From an uncultured Agathobacter sp. (GTDB lineage Bacteria > Bacillota > Clostridia > Lachnospirales > Lachnospiraceae): a DNA stretch of 45,477 nucleotides. The number at the start of each line of letters is the position of its first letter. Position 1 is the stretch's first letter. The notes under the pieces are model-generated. The model ran no database searches, was not told where the DNA came from, and saw nothing but the letters and a program-made list of their open reading frames with translations. Made by a program: the position numbers and the translations under genes. This document shows positions 35,433-43,345 of this stretch, piece after piece. The stretch is taken from contig CAJUND010000026.1 in the NCBI GenBank assembly GCA_910587655.1, forward strand, positions 1 to 45,477. The letters are read 5' to 3'.

Positions 35433-35456
35433 AAAAAGGCATCCTTTCTGTGTTTC

Positions 35457-36122
35457 TCACCTGCTCCAGACATAGCCGATTCCGTAAACGGTCTTGATAT
35501 ACCGGGGATTTCCGGGGTCGTCCTCGATACGGGCACGCAGCCTTTTTATATTTACCGGAACTGCATTTTCATCCACATACCGCCCCCTGCTGTCCCAGAC
35601 ATGGGAAAGGATCTGCTCATGGGAAAGTACCATTCCTTCATTCTCCATAAAAAATACAAGGATCTGGTATTCGGTCTGGCTGCATTCTATTTCAGTCCCG
35701 TTTTTATATACCTTACAGGTATTTTTATCCACGGTTATTCCGCCTGAAACCAGCTGCAGCGGCGCAGCGGCCATTACCAGTTTTTTGATTCTTGCCTTTA
35801 AAACGGCAAGCGAAAAAGGCTTTGACATAAAATCATCTATGCCAAGCTCCAGCGCCCTGACCTCGTCCATCTCCGTATCCCTTGCGGTCAGCATCAGAAT
35901 GGGAATGCTGTATTTCTTTTTTACACTTATGGAAAAGTCAAAGCCGCTGCCGTCCGGCAGGTTGCAGTCCAGCAGAATCAAATCAAAGCCGGCTGTTTCC
36001 AGCTGCTTTCTGGCCTCCTTGATACTTAATGCTGCGGCTGTTTCGTAATTCTCCTGTAAAAGGGAAAACGAGAGTCCCTCCTGTAAATCGGTATCGTCTT
36101 CTACAATCAGTATTTTCTTCAT
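35457..36122 (-). CDS. OmpR-family response regulator
   Basis: The 221-residue protein has a receiver domain (KILIVEDD, phosphoacceptor Asp near 52 in LILLDCNLPDGSG, Thr in MLTARD, Lys in SKPF) and a winged-helix DNA-binding domain ending GIGYVWSR. A G-rich ribosome site lies before the ATG. The kinase gene starts 24 bases after its stop. Expected target: the repeat-rich promoter of the ABC genes at 34385-34433. Confidence 0.93.
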   Translation of the reverse strand: MKKILIVEDDTDLQEGLSFSLLQENYETAAALSIKEARKQLETAGFDLILLDCNLPDGSGFDFSISVKKKYSIPILMLTARDTEMDEVRALELGIDDFMSKPFSLAVLKARIKKLVMAAAPLQLVSGGITVDKNTCKVYKNGTEIECSQTEYQILVFFMENEGMVLSHEQILSHVWDSRGRYVDENAVPVNIKRLRARIEDDPGNPRYIKTVYGIGYVWSR

Positions 36123-36587
36123 TCTGTTCCCCCATGCAAAATCTGTCCTATGCCAGTTTCCATATGTATGTTGTATGAAACATAGTATACTACAGTTTCG
36201 TTTTACTAAAAAGAAGGAAATTATTTCGGGACAGTCTGAATGGAGAATTTTATTATCTGTGATATGTTTTTATAATATGACAGGGCAGAAAGTTTATACT
36301 GGAATACAACGGAAATGGCTGGGGATTTTGTATGGCCAGTCTGAAGAACTGATTCATTTTTCCATTTCTGCTTTTTTCCTGTATCTGTAACTGCAGTGCA
36401 AAAGATTTCTGCACTGCCTGATTACATAATAAACTTACCTGCCCTTTCAGCTCTATGCTAATACCATTTAATCCTGATTGCAAGCTTTTGGCACATAATA
36501 CACTTATTTTGTCACAAAATGATTGCAGTTTCTGTTCTTTTCAGAAAATGTGAAAAACATGTGCTGCTGCAGTTTTGCAGCTTACCA
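36123..36587. other. Gene-poor stretch, no supported gene
   Basis: Short frames exist on both strands but none has a ribosome site or recognisable content. A perfect 8-bp hairpin GCAGTGCA/TGCACTGC lies at 36393-36417, and a weaker one (TTTCTG/CAGAAA) near 36529-36547 may end the 58-residue gene to its right. The promoter of the response regulator must lie near 36130-36200, where TATACT occurs on the minus strand. Confidence 0.6.
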
Positions 36588-36764
36588 TTACTGGCAGATG
36601 CTGTACTGCATCATTTCATATACCAGCCTGCAGCCTTCTGATATTTCCATGGGAAGCAGGGCGCGCGCCACACACTTTAACTCCCCATCTTCACTGCCCT
36701 CGCGTTTCAGGTACGCATAATCCCCGTCGATGCTGTTTACGCTGTAATAGATTGTTTCAAACAT
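36588..36764 (-). CDS. Small hypothetical protein (58 aa)
   Basis: A 58-codon gene starts with ATG at 36764, seven bases after a perfect AGGAGG, and overlaps the stop of the DUF5984 gene by eight bases. The product begins MFETIYYSVNSIDGDYAYLK and ends YEMMQYSICQ; it is acidic, soluble and looks like a small beta-rich fold of the DUF3006 sort, though I cannot name a family. The strong ribosome site and coupling argue that it is real. No function can be given. Confidence 0.7.
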   Translation of the reverse strand: MFETIYYSVNSIDGDYAYLKREGSEDGELKCVARALLPMEISEGCRLVYEMMQYSICQ

Positions 36765-37575
36765 TGTTTTTGCCTCCTGTCTGTGAAGAAATACATTTAT
36801 TATAAATCTTTAACATCTTATCCCAGTCCGCGGCAAGGCAGGGTTCGGACAGCAGCTGCAGTTTCTGACGAAATTCCTCTTTTCTTTCCCCGTTTTCTTT
36901 TACCAGTCTTTCTTTGTCAAGCTTTATTCCGCCCCAGTCCTTATGCAGCGCCAGTTCCACCTGTCTGTCCATTTTTTCAGAAAAAGAGCTGTAAAATTCA
37001 TTAACGGCAGATACAAAAGCGGCATACGGCATTTCAAAAATCCCATTCGGCGCTGTCCAGATACTGCTTCCGTTTTCCAGCCGGTAATCGCTGTTCCAGC
37101 ATATTTTTATCCTGTCACCATGCCTGAAACAGCCAATCCATGGTCCCCCGACCAGATGTCCTGAATCCATGATACGTCTGTAATACCATGTTGTCAACGG
37201 TTCAAATTCGTCATCGTAAAACTGCTCAAATACCGCATCCTCATCTTCGTAATGAAGCTCTTTCCAGGCATCCGTCTGTTTTTCAAATTCACCAATATTA
37301 TCATAAAAAAACTTTGGAACCGGTTCCCGGACAAATGGCAGAATACCTGAGAAATCCTCCAGAAATCTTGCAAGCTGGTAGTCGTTATACATGATATTAT
37401 CACCAAAATGTTCCCTTGCGGCATCTGAATATTCATATACCGTCTCTGTACCTGCACGAATCCAGAGCAGTCCGTCCGTAAGTCCGAACCAGTGCATGCT
37501 CCGGTTGTTTTTTTCACCCCATGGAATAATTTTTTCAATTGGTTTTAGTTCGAAATTTATGCTGAATGTATCCAT
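36757..37575 (-). CDS. DUF5984-like protein
   Basis: This protein of about 272 residues opens with FELKPIEKIIPWGE and MHWFGLTDGLLWIRAG, which I recognise as the DUF5984 pattern; later it has GGPWIGCFRHGDRIKICW. It has no membrane segment or signal peptide and its role is unknown. Frames extend upstream to 37659, but the ATG at 37575 gives the usual family N-terminus. Its own AGGAGG near the 3' end serves the following 58-residue gene. Confidence 0.72.
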   Translation of the reverse strand: MDTFSINFELKPIEKIIPWGEKNNRSMHWFGLTDGLLWIRAGTETVYEYSDAAREHFGDNIMYNDYQLARFLEDFSGILPFVREPVPKFFYDNIGEFEKQTDAWKELHYEDEDAVFEQFYDDEFEPLTTWYYRRIMDSGHLVGGPWIGCFRHGDRIKICWNSDYRLENGSSIWTAPNGIFEMPYAAFVSAVNEFYSSFSEKMDRQVELALHKDWGGIKLDKERLVKENGERKEEFRQKLQLLSEPCLAADWDKMLKIYNKCISSQTGGKNNV

Positions 37576-37746
37576 TTTCCCCATTTTCCATTTCCGTAAT
37601 ATCCCCGCGCATTTGCCTGTCACCCCGTAAATTTTTTCCCTGTATTTGTCTGCCGCCACTGGTATATATCATACACCCATATGGCAATTTTTCAAAGAAA
37701 AAAACAGGATATGGTTTACCAGATTTCTTCCTTCCTCCTGGCTGCA

Positions 37747-38259
37747 TTACGAAAAAACGGTATTTTGTCTTCTGTATGCGTCGTTATCCTTCTGGCTTAA
37801 TTCATTTTCCACCTGCGCCAGTTCCTTTTCCAGCTTCCTGGCAGTTTCATCATCCTTTGCTGCCTTAATCTGCTGCATTAACTGCTGCCTTTTTTCTTTC
37901 AGCTTCCTGATTTCCCGTTCAACTTTATCTGTATCTGCGGTACATTTCTCCGAAGGCTTTCCGGAATTTGCCGGTTTCATTCCCGGCTGTTTGTTTTCAT
38001 CCTCTTCCGATGATTTTTCCGGCTTATCAAAAAATATCTTTTTGTTTCCGGCTTCGTCCTGCCCTACCCGGTACAGACCGCTGGGTTTTACAGCTGATTT
38101 TTCACTGCTGATATATTCATCCTTTGGAACAGGTATCTGAGCAGATGTTCCGTTATCGTTTCCCCCCTTTTCCGCTTTTTCCGTCTTTTCCCGTTCTGCT
38201 TTCAGCTGCTCCATATAACTCGTCCGGCAGCCGCAGCTTCCGCTGATTTCCATTGGCAT
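37747..38259 (-). CDS. Hypothetical protein with C-terminal coiled coil
   Basis: The 170-residue protein starts MPMEISGSCGCRTSYMEQLK, has a low-complexity charged middle and ends in a predicted coiled coil (about residues 110-160: EIRKLKEKRQQLMQQI and ELAQVENELSQ) followed by NDAYRRQNTVFS. Similar tails occur in Lachnospiraceae proteins of unknown function. GGAGG stands eight bases before the ATG at 38259; an upstream ATG at 38319 lacks such a site. It follows the kinase gene by 74 bases and may share its transcript. Confidence 0.7.
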   Translation of the reverse strand: MPMEISGSCGCRTSYMEQLKAEREKTEKAEKGGNDNGTSAQIPVPKDEYISSEKSAVKPSGLYRVGQDEAGNKKIFFDKPEKSSEEDENKQPGMKPANSGKPSEKCTADTDKVEREIRKLKEKRQQLMQQIKAAKDDETARKLEKELAQVENELSQKDNDAYRRQNTVFS

Positions 38260-38333
38260 ATGCTTATCCTCCTTTTTTTGCGTCAGACCATTTTCTGCCT
38301 GCACAGTTTCTTTCGTCATTCACAAAACTGCAT

Positions 38334-39638
38334 TTAACTGATTTGCTGTGGGATGCTTTCTGACTGCTGTGGAATGATAAGAAGTACACTGAGGATAAAC
38401 GCTCCGTCTCCCGTTTTTATATTCACCGCGCCATGGTATTTTTCAGCTACTGCTTTGATGTTTGACAGTCCTGTCCCCTCTTTTACTATCCCCTTTCCGT
38501 GAAAACTGTTTTCTATTTCTATCAGAATAAAATCCCCCTGTACATTCCCGGTCACACGAATATATGTTTCTGCACCGGCATCCTCTGTGCATGCCCGGAC
38601 CGCATTATCCAGCGCGTTTGAAAGGATGATGCAAAAATCGATATCCCGCACCGGACAGGGATGGGGAAGAAACAGGGAACAATGAACATCTATTCCCATG
38701 TTCCGGGCAAGTCCGAGCTTGGTACCAATCAGTATATCCGCCGCCGGATGACTGGCGCTGCACGGAAATGATAATTCCTCCGTCATTTCCTCCATATCCC
38801 CGATATAATTCAGCGCCTGCCCTGATTTTCCATTCTGCAGAAGCTCCTTTACCACCATGATATGATTCTTAATATCGTGGCGGAATGCCCTTGTTTTTTC
38901 ATAACGGGACTTTGCTTCCTCCACATACCTGCCCAGGGTATGCTCTTCCTGTTCCAGCAGTGAAAGCTGTGTCAGCAGGTGAAAATTTTCCAGAAGCTTT
39001 CTGTAAGCAAACATCAGGCAGAACAGGCTTGCCAGCCCCAGTAACTGAATTACAAGCATCTGGTAATGGTTTGTAGTGGAAACAATTTTATTACCAACCG
39101 TAACAACCGTATTTCCGTAAATGACGGAACTGATATATTCCTCCATTAAAAAAATCATTACAACCGGAATCAGAATCGTAAGCAGGTATCTTTTTTTAAC
39201 CGATTCATGGTATAAAAAGTAACGGCAGACCATACAGTAACAGAAAACGGCAGCCGGCAGCGCCATATTCCCCAGCACGACAAATAGAATTTCGGCAGTT
39301 TCCTTCCCCTGGGGAAAATTCACCGAAAACAGCATCCCCAGTACAGAATTAACGGCTCCGTAACATAGCTGCATAATTTCCACAACCAGTGCGGCATACA
39401 ACAAAACGGACTCCCAGTCCGCATGGCATAAAAATATTCCCCACGCTGTAAGCAACAGAACAAATACAGCAAGTTCGGCCGTGCCGCCAGCCTGAATCCA
39501 CCTTATCATTCCGGTTCCCGCTCCTGCAAACAGTAAGTAATAAACCGGCTTTACTTTCTTTTTTAAAAATTTTGAAAGAAAGTATAAGCCAGTAAATATC
39601 TGAACAGCTGCCATAATATACCCGTTAAAAAAATCCAT
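38334..39638 (-). CDS. GHKL sensor histidine kinase (AgrC-like)
   Basis: This 434-residue kinase has six or seven N-terminal membrane helices (about 5-205), then a coiled region with the phospho-acceptor motif FRHDIKNHIMVV and a GHKL ATPase with ILSNALDNAVRAC and GTGLSNIKAVAEKYHG. Such kinases usually sense small peptides. No agrB or agrD homologue is in this window, so its ligand is either imported information or encoded elsewhere. GGAGG precedes the ATG, which lies inside the end of the regulator gene region, three bases after its stop. Confidence 0.9.
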   Translation of the reverse strand: MDFFNGYIMAAVQIFTGLYFLSKFLKKKVKPVYYLLFAGAGTGMIRWIQAGGTAELAVFVLLLTAWGIFLCHADWESVLLYAALVVEIMQLCYGAVNSVLGMLFSVNFPQGKETAEILFVVLGNMALPAAVFCYCMVCRYFLYHESVKKRYLLTILIPVVMIFLMEEYISSVIYGNTVVTVGNKIVSTTNHYQMLVIQLLGLASLFCLMFAYRKLLENFHLLTQLSLLEQEEHTLGRYVEEAKSRYEKTRAFRHDIKNHIMVVKELLQNGKSGQALNYIGDMEEMTEELSFPCSASHPAADILIGTKLGLARNMGIDVHCSLFLPHPCPVRDIDFCIILSNALDNAVRACTEDAGAETYIRVTGNVQGDFILIEIENSFHGKGIVKEGTGLSNIKAVAEKYHGAVNIKTGDGAFILSVLLIIPQQSESIPQQIS

Positions 39639-39641
39639 CTC

Positions 39642-40352
39642 TCACAGCCTCCATTCTTTCATATACTGCAGAATCACACCGGAAAATTCTTTACTCCGCA
39701 GACGCGACACGGGTATTTCCTTACCATTTTCCATATATGCTGTTTTGTTTTTGTAACTTTTCAGATATTTCAGGTTAATCAGAAAACTTCTGTGGCAGCG
39801 GAAAAACCTTCCGTCCAGCCTGCGTTCCAGATTTTCAATCCGGTCATAATAATCAATGATTTCAGATGACACCAGATGCAGGTACACCTTTCTGTCAATA
39901 ATCTCACAGTATACAATTTCATCAAACGGAATGATACTGCTTTCATATCCTCTCTGCACAAGTAAATTTGCCTGACTGGCATCCTGCATGGACGAAAACA
40001 GGCGTTCCATGGTTTTTTCAAACTGCTTTTTTTCAATTGGTTTTACCAGATAATCATATGCCTGTACCTCGAACGAATCAAATACCATTTCCTTTAATAC
40101 CGTGATAAAAATCAAAAATCCTTTAAATTTACGGCTGCGCAGAATCCTGGCCGTTTCCATTCCGTTCATTTCCTTCATCTGAATATCCAGAAACAGGATA
40201 TCTATTGTTTTGTCAGATTCCAGCAGCTCCTTTCCGTTAGAAAACTGCCAGATGACGGTCTCCATATTTTTCCTGCGGAAAAAGTCATGCGCCATGGTCC
40301 TGATGGTATCCGACATATATTTTTCATCATCACAGACTGCTATGTGAATCAC
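39642..40352 (-). CDS. LytTR-family response regulator (AgrA-like)
   Basis: The 236-residue regulator has a receiver (HIAVCDDE, phospho-Asp in ILFLDIQMKEMNG, Lys in YLVKP) and a LytTR DNA-binding domain from about residue 135 (VYCEIIDRKVYLH, then FFRCHRSFLINLKYLKS). The start is GTG at 40352, with AGGAGG seven bases upstream. It is paired with the GHKL kinase directly downstream. LytTR regulators bind pairs of short direct repeats; their site here is not certain. Confidence 0.92.
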   Translation of the reverse strand: MIHIAVCDDEKYMSDTIRTMAHDFFRRKNMETVIWQFSNGKELLESDKTIDILFLDIQMKEMNGMETARILRSRKFKGFLIFITVLKEMVFDSFEVQAYDYLVKPIEKKQFEKTMERLFSSMQDASQANLLVQRGYESSIIPFDEIVYCEIIDRKVYLHLVSSEIIDYYDRIENLERRLDGRFFRCHRSFLINLKYLKSYKNKTAYMENGKEIPVSRLRSKEFSGVILQYMKEWRL

Positions 40353-40375
40353 AAAACCACCTCCTGAAAATTAGT

Positions 40376-40404
40376 ATTCTACCATTTCTGTTCTGGTAAA
40401 ACAA
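40376..40404 (-). promoter_or_regulatory. Promoter of LytTR/GHKL operon
   Basis: On the minus strand TTGTTT (40399-40404) and TAGAAT (40376-40381) are 17 bases apart. The spacer carries the inverted repeat TACCA (40380-40384) / TGGTA (40394-40398), a possible control site. Confidence 0.6.
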
Positions 40405-40460
40405 TAAAAATGCAGTGGAATGCGGTTTGGGGGCTGCAGAATGGCTTTTTCTATCATTTG

Positions 40461-40489
40461 TTGACTTTTCGCACTCCGGTATGTATAAT
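40461..40489 (+). promoter_or_regulatory. Promoter of AbrB/acyltransferase operon
   Basis: TTGACT (40461-40466) and TATAAT (40484-40489) are 17 bases apart, divergent from the LytTR promoter. The leader is about 85 bases long. Confidence 0.85.
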
Positions 40490-40498
40490 TAGTTATAC

Positions 40499-40588
40499 AA
40501 ATCATACTTTTCTCACAGACGCAGGAGTATGATTTAAAATATGAAGAAAGGAAAAAGCCGCGGGAAACGCGGCAGGGTACAATCATGA
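40499..40588 (+). promoter_or_regulatory. Structured leader with 15-codon basic mini-ORF
   Basis: The leader contains a perfect 9-bp inverted repeat AAATCATAC/GTATGATTT (40499-40535) and a GC-rich hairpin GCCGCG-GGAAA-CGCGGC (40557-40573) just before the AbrB ribosome site. A frame from ATG 40541 encodes MKKGKSRGKRGRVQS and its stop overlaps the AbrB start codon. Whether it is translated is unclear; no good ribosome site lies at normal distance. Confidence 0.4.
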
Positions 40589-40812
40589 AAAAACCACGGG
40601 GCAAATACGCATGGACTGCCACAATCGGGGAAAAAGGACAGTTTGTAATTCCCAAGCAGGCACGCGAAATATTTGATTTCCAGCCGGGAGACACCATAAT
40701 TATTCTGGGGGACGAAAAAAAGGGGCTGGCTATCCCAAAAAAGAATGCTTTTGACAAATTGGCTGCTGCTGTTTTTGAGGCAGAATCAGAAGACGAAGGA
40801 GAAGAAGAATGA
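40585..40812 (+). CDS. AbrB/SpoVT-type DNA-binding protein
   Basis: This 75-residue protein contains a swapped-hairpin AbrB domain (residues 11-55; KGQFVIPKQAREIFDFQPGDTI) and an acidic tail. AbrB-like proteins bind DNA as dimers and act as transition-state or local regulators. Its stop overlaps the acyltransferase start by four bases, so it may be a dedicated regulator of that gene and of itself. Confidence 0.9.
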   Translation: MKKPRGKYAWTATIGEKGQFVIPKQAREIFDFQPGDTIIILGDEKKGLAIPKKNAFDKLAAAVFEAESEDEGEEE

Positions 40813-41879
40813 GAAAATATTATCTTGACAATATCCGGTGGGCAACTGTCATACTTGTTCTGTTTTACCATGTCTGCTATATGTTTAACGGTGTTGGTAT
40901 TTTAGGCGGCATTCCGGATGCAAAAAATATTCCGGCATTTGATGTAATTTCCTGTATCATTTATCCATGGTTTATGGTGCTTTTATTTGTCATTGCCGGA
41001 ATCAGTGCAAGGTATGCCCTGCAGAAACGAACCGGAAAACAGTTTCTTAAGGAACGTGCCGTTAAACTGCTTGTACCTTCAACACTCGGACTGTTTGTTA
41101 TTCACTGGATTACCGGATACCTGAACATTAAAATGGGCGGCGGACTTGACTATATTCCATCTGCCCTGGTATATCCCATTTCCGCAGTCAGCGGCACCGG
41201 TCCGCTCTGGTTTATCCAGATGCTGTTTCTCTTTTCCTGCCTTCTTGTTTTGTTCCGGAAACTGGATAAAAAGGACCGACTGTGGAAGTTTTGCAAAAAT
41301 GTGAATTTCCCGGTTCTACTGCTCCTTTTTCTTCTGGTATTCGGAGCAGCACAGATTTTAAATCTGCCGGTTTTAACCATGTATCGCTTTGGCATTTACT
41401 TTGCGGCTTTTCTTTTAGGCTATTATGTTTTTTCGCATGAAGAAGTACAGGAGCTTACCGAACGATACCGGATTCCCGTACTGTGCCTTGCCATAATCGG
41501 CGCCGTCTTCTATGCCATCATTTACGGCGGAAGTGATTTTACCTCTTCTGACTGCCTGCAGAGCCTGATGACAAACCTGTATTTGTGGATTGTCATTCTT
41601 GCCATTCTTGGATGCGGCAGGAAATATTTTAACAGGGAAACCGGATTTACCCGGTATATGACAAAATCAAGTTTTGGGATTTACATACTGCATTACCCGG
41701 TATTAATTGTGAGCTGCTGGCTTTTGTGCTATTGTCTGGATTTGCCTGCAATATTGAATTATATTATTGCGTTTGCTGTTGAAATTCCGGTTACCTTTGC
41801 GGTATATGAAATGATAAAGCGCATCCCGGTTGTGCGGTTTCTTGTGCTGGGGATGAAAAAAAGCCCGTTTAACTTGTAA
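40809..41879 (+). CDS. Acyltransferase family 3 membrane protein
   Basis: The 356-residue protein has about ten hydrophobic segments and the acyltransferase-3 N-terminus YYLDNIRWATVILVLFYHV, where the His is part of the expected active site. Family members move acyl groups onto sugars, cell-wall or lipid targets at the membrane. The neighbouring AbrB-like gene is co-translated. The acceptor is unknown. Confidence 0.88.
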   Translation: MRKYYLDNIRWATVILVLFYHVCYMFNGVGILGGIPDAKNIPAFDVISCIIYPWFMVLLFVIAGISARYALQKRTGKQFLKERAVKLLVPSTLGLFVIHWITGYLNIKMGGGLDYIPSALVYPISAVSGTGPLWFIQMLFLFSCLLVLFRKLDKKDRLWKFCKNVNFPVLLLLFLLVFGAAQILNLPVLTMYRFGIYFAAFLLGYYVFSHEEVQELTERYRIPVLCLAIIGAVFYAIIYGGSDFTSSDCLQSLMTNLYLWIVILAILGCGRKYFNRETGFTRYMTKSSFGIYILHYPVLIVSCWLLCYCLDLPAILNYIIAFAVEIPVTFAVYEMIKRIPVVRFLVLGMKKSPFNL

Positions 41880-41902
41880 AGCGGGATGGCATCCTGTATA
41901 AT
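41874..41902 (+). promoter_or_regulatory. Promoter before the 12-codon mini-ORF
   Basis: TTGTAA (41874-41879) and TATAAT (41897-41902) are 17 bases apart. The -35 box overlaps the stop codon of the acyltransferase gene. Confidence 0.75.
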
Positions 41903-41929
41903 TGGAAGAAAAACAAGGAGGAAAACTGC

Positions 41930-41968
41930 ATGTTGAAAAAATATTATGAAGAGGTGTGTGCAGCATAG
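41930..41968 (+). pseudogene. 12-codon mini-ORF, probable remnant of a longer gene
   Basis: ATG at 41930 follows AAGGAGG at ideal distance and encodes MLKKYYEEVCAA before TAG at 41966-41968. The peptide looks like the start of a soluble helical protein rather than a leader peptide. With an intact promoter and ribosome site but no body, it is best read as the head of a deleted gene, though a true small peptide cannot be excluded. Confidence 0.5.
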
Positions 41969-42027
41969 GCTGTCACATACGGATAGCCTGTGCACTCTGG
42001 TAATGAATGATATTTGGAGGCAGACAC

Positions 42028-42300
42028 TTGGGCTATAAAAACGGAAAACAGGTCTTACCTGCCGAGCTGGTAAAACGGATCCAGCAATATGTGGATGGTG
42101 AAAGCGTTTATATTCCAAAAAAAGAAGAGTCAAAGCGATGCTGGGGAGAGAAAACCGGCACAAAGATATTTCTGGACAAACGCAATATGGAGATTTACCA
42201 AAAATACCAGGACGGCTGCAGGGTAGCCGAGCTATCGCAGGAATATCACATTTCCAAGCAGGGAATTTATAAAATACTGGCAAGGCAAAAAGGTAAGTGA
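42028..42300 (+). CDS. CD3324-like small DNA-binding protein
   Basis: The 90-residue product starts LGYKNGKQVLPAELVKRIQQYV and ESVYIPKKEE, the pattern of the clostridial CD3324 family, and has a helix-turn-helix near its end (VAELSQEYHISKQGIYKIL). TTG at 42028 is the start: GGAGG at 42016-42020 lies seven bases before it, whereas the ATG at 42007 lies upstream of that site. It is probably transcribed from the promoter at 41874-41902. Role unknown, possibly regulation. Confidence 0.82.
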   Translation: MGYKNGKQVLPAELVKRIQQYVDGESVYIPKKEESKRCWGEKTGTKIFLDKRNMEIYQKYQDGCRVAELSQEYHISKQGIYKILARQKGK

Positions 42301-42303
42301 GAA

Positions 42304-42378
42304 AAACAGCGTATTGCAGCATTGCGGTACGCTGTTTCTCTGTTACTATTCACGGCCAAAAAGGCCGATCATAGTAAC
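42304..42378 (+). terminator. Two tandem hairpins
   Basis: AAACAGCGTA (42304-42313) pairs perfectly with TACGCTGTTT (42328-42337), followed by a T-rich tail. A second hairpin joins GTTACTAT (42342-42349) to ATAGTAAC (42371-42378) with an inner GGCC/GGCC pair, again followed by T-rich sequence. They would end the CD3324-like transcript. Confidence 0.7.
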
Positions 42379-42474
42379 GTTTCTCTACTCTTTTATTGGA
42401 ATCATCCGGTTGCTTTCCGCGCATATTTCGATCTGGTATTATAAAGTTAAAGACAGAAATGGGAGGATGGAACA

Positions 42475-43029
42475 ATGAATAAAAACCGGACAATCACATG
42501 CATGGATGAAGAACACCGGCAGGAGGCCCTGGATTTTGTAGAACATGTATTTACAAAATCCGAAGGGAAAGAAAACGGAAAAACCGTAAGAAATTTAGTG
42601 AAGGAAATCCGGAATGGAAAATTTTATCTGCCTGCGCTGGAACTGATTATGACAGATGAAACGAATTCCATGATTGGTTATGCCATGTTTTCACGGTTCC
42701 CTTTAGAAGGCAAATATGAAAACCAGCTGCTGCTGCTTTCCCCGGTGGCGGTCAAAACAGAACTGCAAAGACAGCATATTTCCAAGGAGCTCATCGAGTA
42801 TGGTTTTGAAAAAGCAAAAGAACTCGGATATGAGGCGGCGCTTGTTGAAGGTAATCCGCAAAACTACAATCCAAGAGGGTTTAAAACCTCCTGTGATTAC
42901 GGGATTGTGGCAGGTGCGAAAATCCAGCTTCCTGCGCCGGAGTGCCTGATGGTGAAAGAGTTAAAGGAAGGCGCCCTGGAAAACATAAAGGGCATTGTTG
43001 ATTATTCTTATTATAAAAACCTTCAATAA
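42475..43029 (+). CDS. GNAT family N-acetyltransferase
   Basis: This 184-residue protein has the GNAT core: a beta-4 segment LLLLSPVAVKTELQRQHISK that leads into the acetyl-CoA-binding loop, and an alpha-4/beta-5 region with EAALVEGNPQNYNPRGFK. Members acetylate amines of small molecules or proteins. GGGAGG precedes the ATG. Its 3' end directly abuts a run of gene fragments on both strands. Confidence 0.88.
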   Translation: MNKNRTITCMDEEHRQEALDFVEHVFTKSEGKENGKTVRNLVKEIRNGKFYLPALELIMTDETNSMIGYAMFSRFPLEGKYENQLLLLSPVAVKTELQRQHISKELIEYGFEKAKELGYEAALVEGNPQNYNPRGFKTSCDYGIVAGAKIQLPAPECLMVKELKEGALENIKGIVDYSYYKNLQ

Positions 43030-43112
43030 CCCTGTCTGGCATGACAGACAATGTGCCTTTTCGCGTGGTTACCAAAAAAGCGGCTGCATTTGCAAACAAC
43101 AGCATGTTATAT
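43020..43112 (-). pseudogene. Fragment of a second fructokinase (C-terminus)
   Basis: The minus strand encodes MLLFANAAAFLVTTRKG followed by TLSVMP, which lines up with the C-terminus of the intact fructokinase in this window (MLEFANAAASVITTRKG and ALKVMP). Only about 30 residues remain, and both ends run into unrelated sequence. It is a relic of a PfkB-family gene. Confidence 0.8.
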
Positions 43113-43345
43113 GAGTTTAAGAAAAAACCACAAACCTTTGATGAAACAAAACAAAATCTTGAATGGCGCATTGGTACAGATGAAATGATTGCTGTTGAAT
43201 TGGAAAATTCCCATAAAATGATTGGAAATGTATATATGTGCAAGCGTGATTTTGAAGCACTGGAAATGGGATATATGCAGAATGTGCCCCCAGCAATAAG
43301 GGTTCATGGAAACTGCTTGAATCTTTAGGATTTCAGCTTGTTTCC
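43105..43345 (+). pseudogene. Remnant of a RimJ/RimL-type acetyltransferase
   Basis: The plus strand reads YEFKKKPQTFDETKQNLEW, IAVELENSHKMIGNVYM and ALEMGYMQ, a GNAT beginning. At about 43280 the frame breaks and the next frame gives ECAPSNKGSWKLLESLGFQ, the usual GNAT ending. The central part with the acetyl-CoA-binding RxxGxG loop, roughly 35 residues, is gone and no proper start remains. It is not the same protein as the intact GNAT upstream. Confidence 0.75.

Noticed and set aside
36175..36483. Overlapping short frames on both strands
   Set aside because: No ribosome site, biased composition and no family resemblance; treated as gene-poor sequence.
40371..40871. A 166-codon minus-strand frame over the AbrB gene
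   Set aside because: It is low-complexity antisense of the AbrB coding region and of both promoters.
42304..42378. Transposon end or CRISPR-like unit
   Set aside because: The hairpins are single, not repeated at regular spacing, and no cas or transposase gene is nearby; tandem terminators explain them.
42881..43243. A 120-codon minus-strand frame
   Set aside because: Only about 30 residues in its middle resemble fructokinase; the rest is antisense of acetyltransferase sequences, so it is not one gene.
43041..43328. A 95-codon plus-strand frame that looks like a small protein
   Set aside because: Its first part is antisense of the fructokinase fragment and its second part is a broken acetyltransferase, so the frame is a chance fusion.
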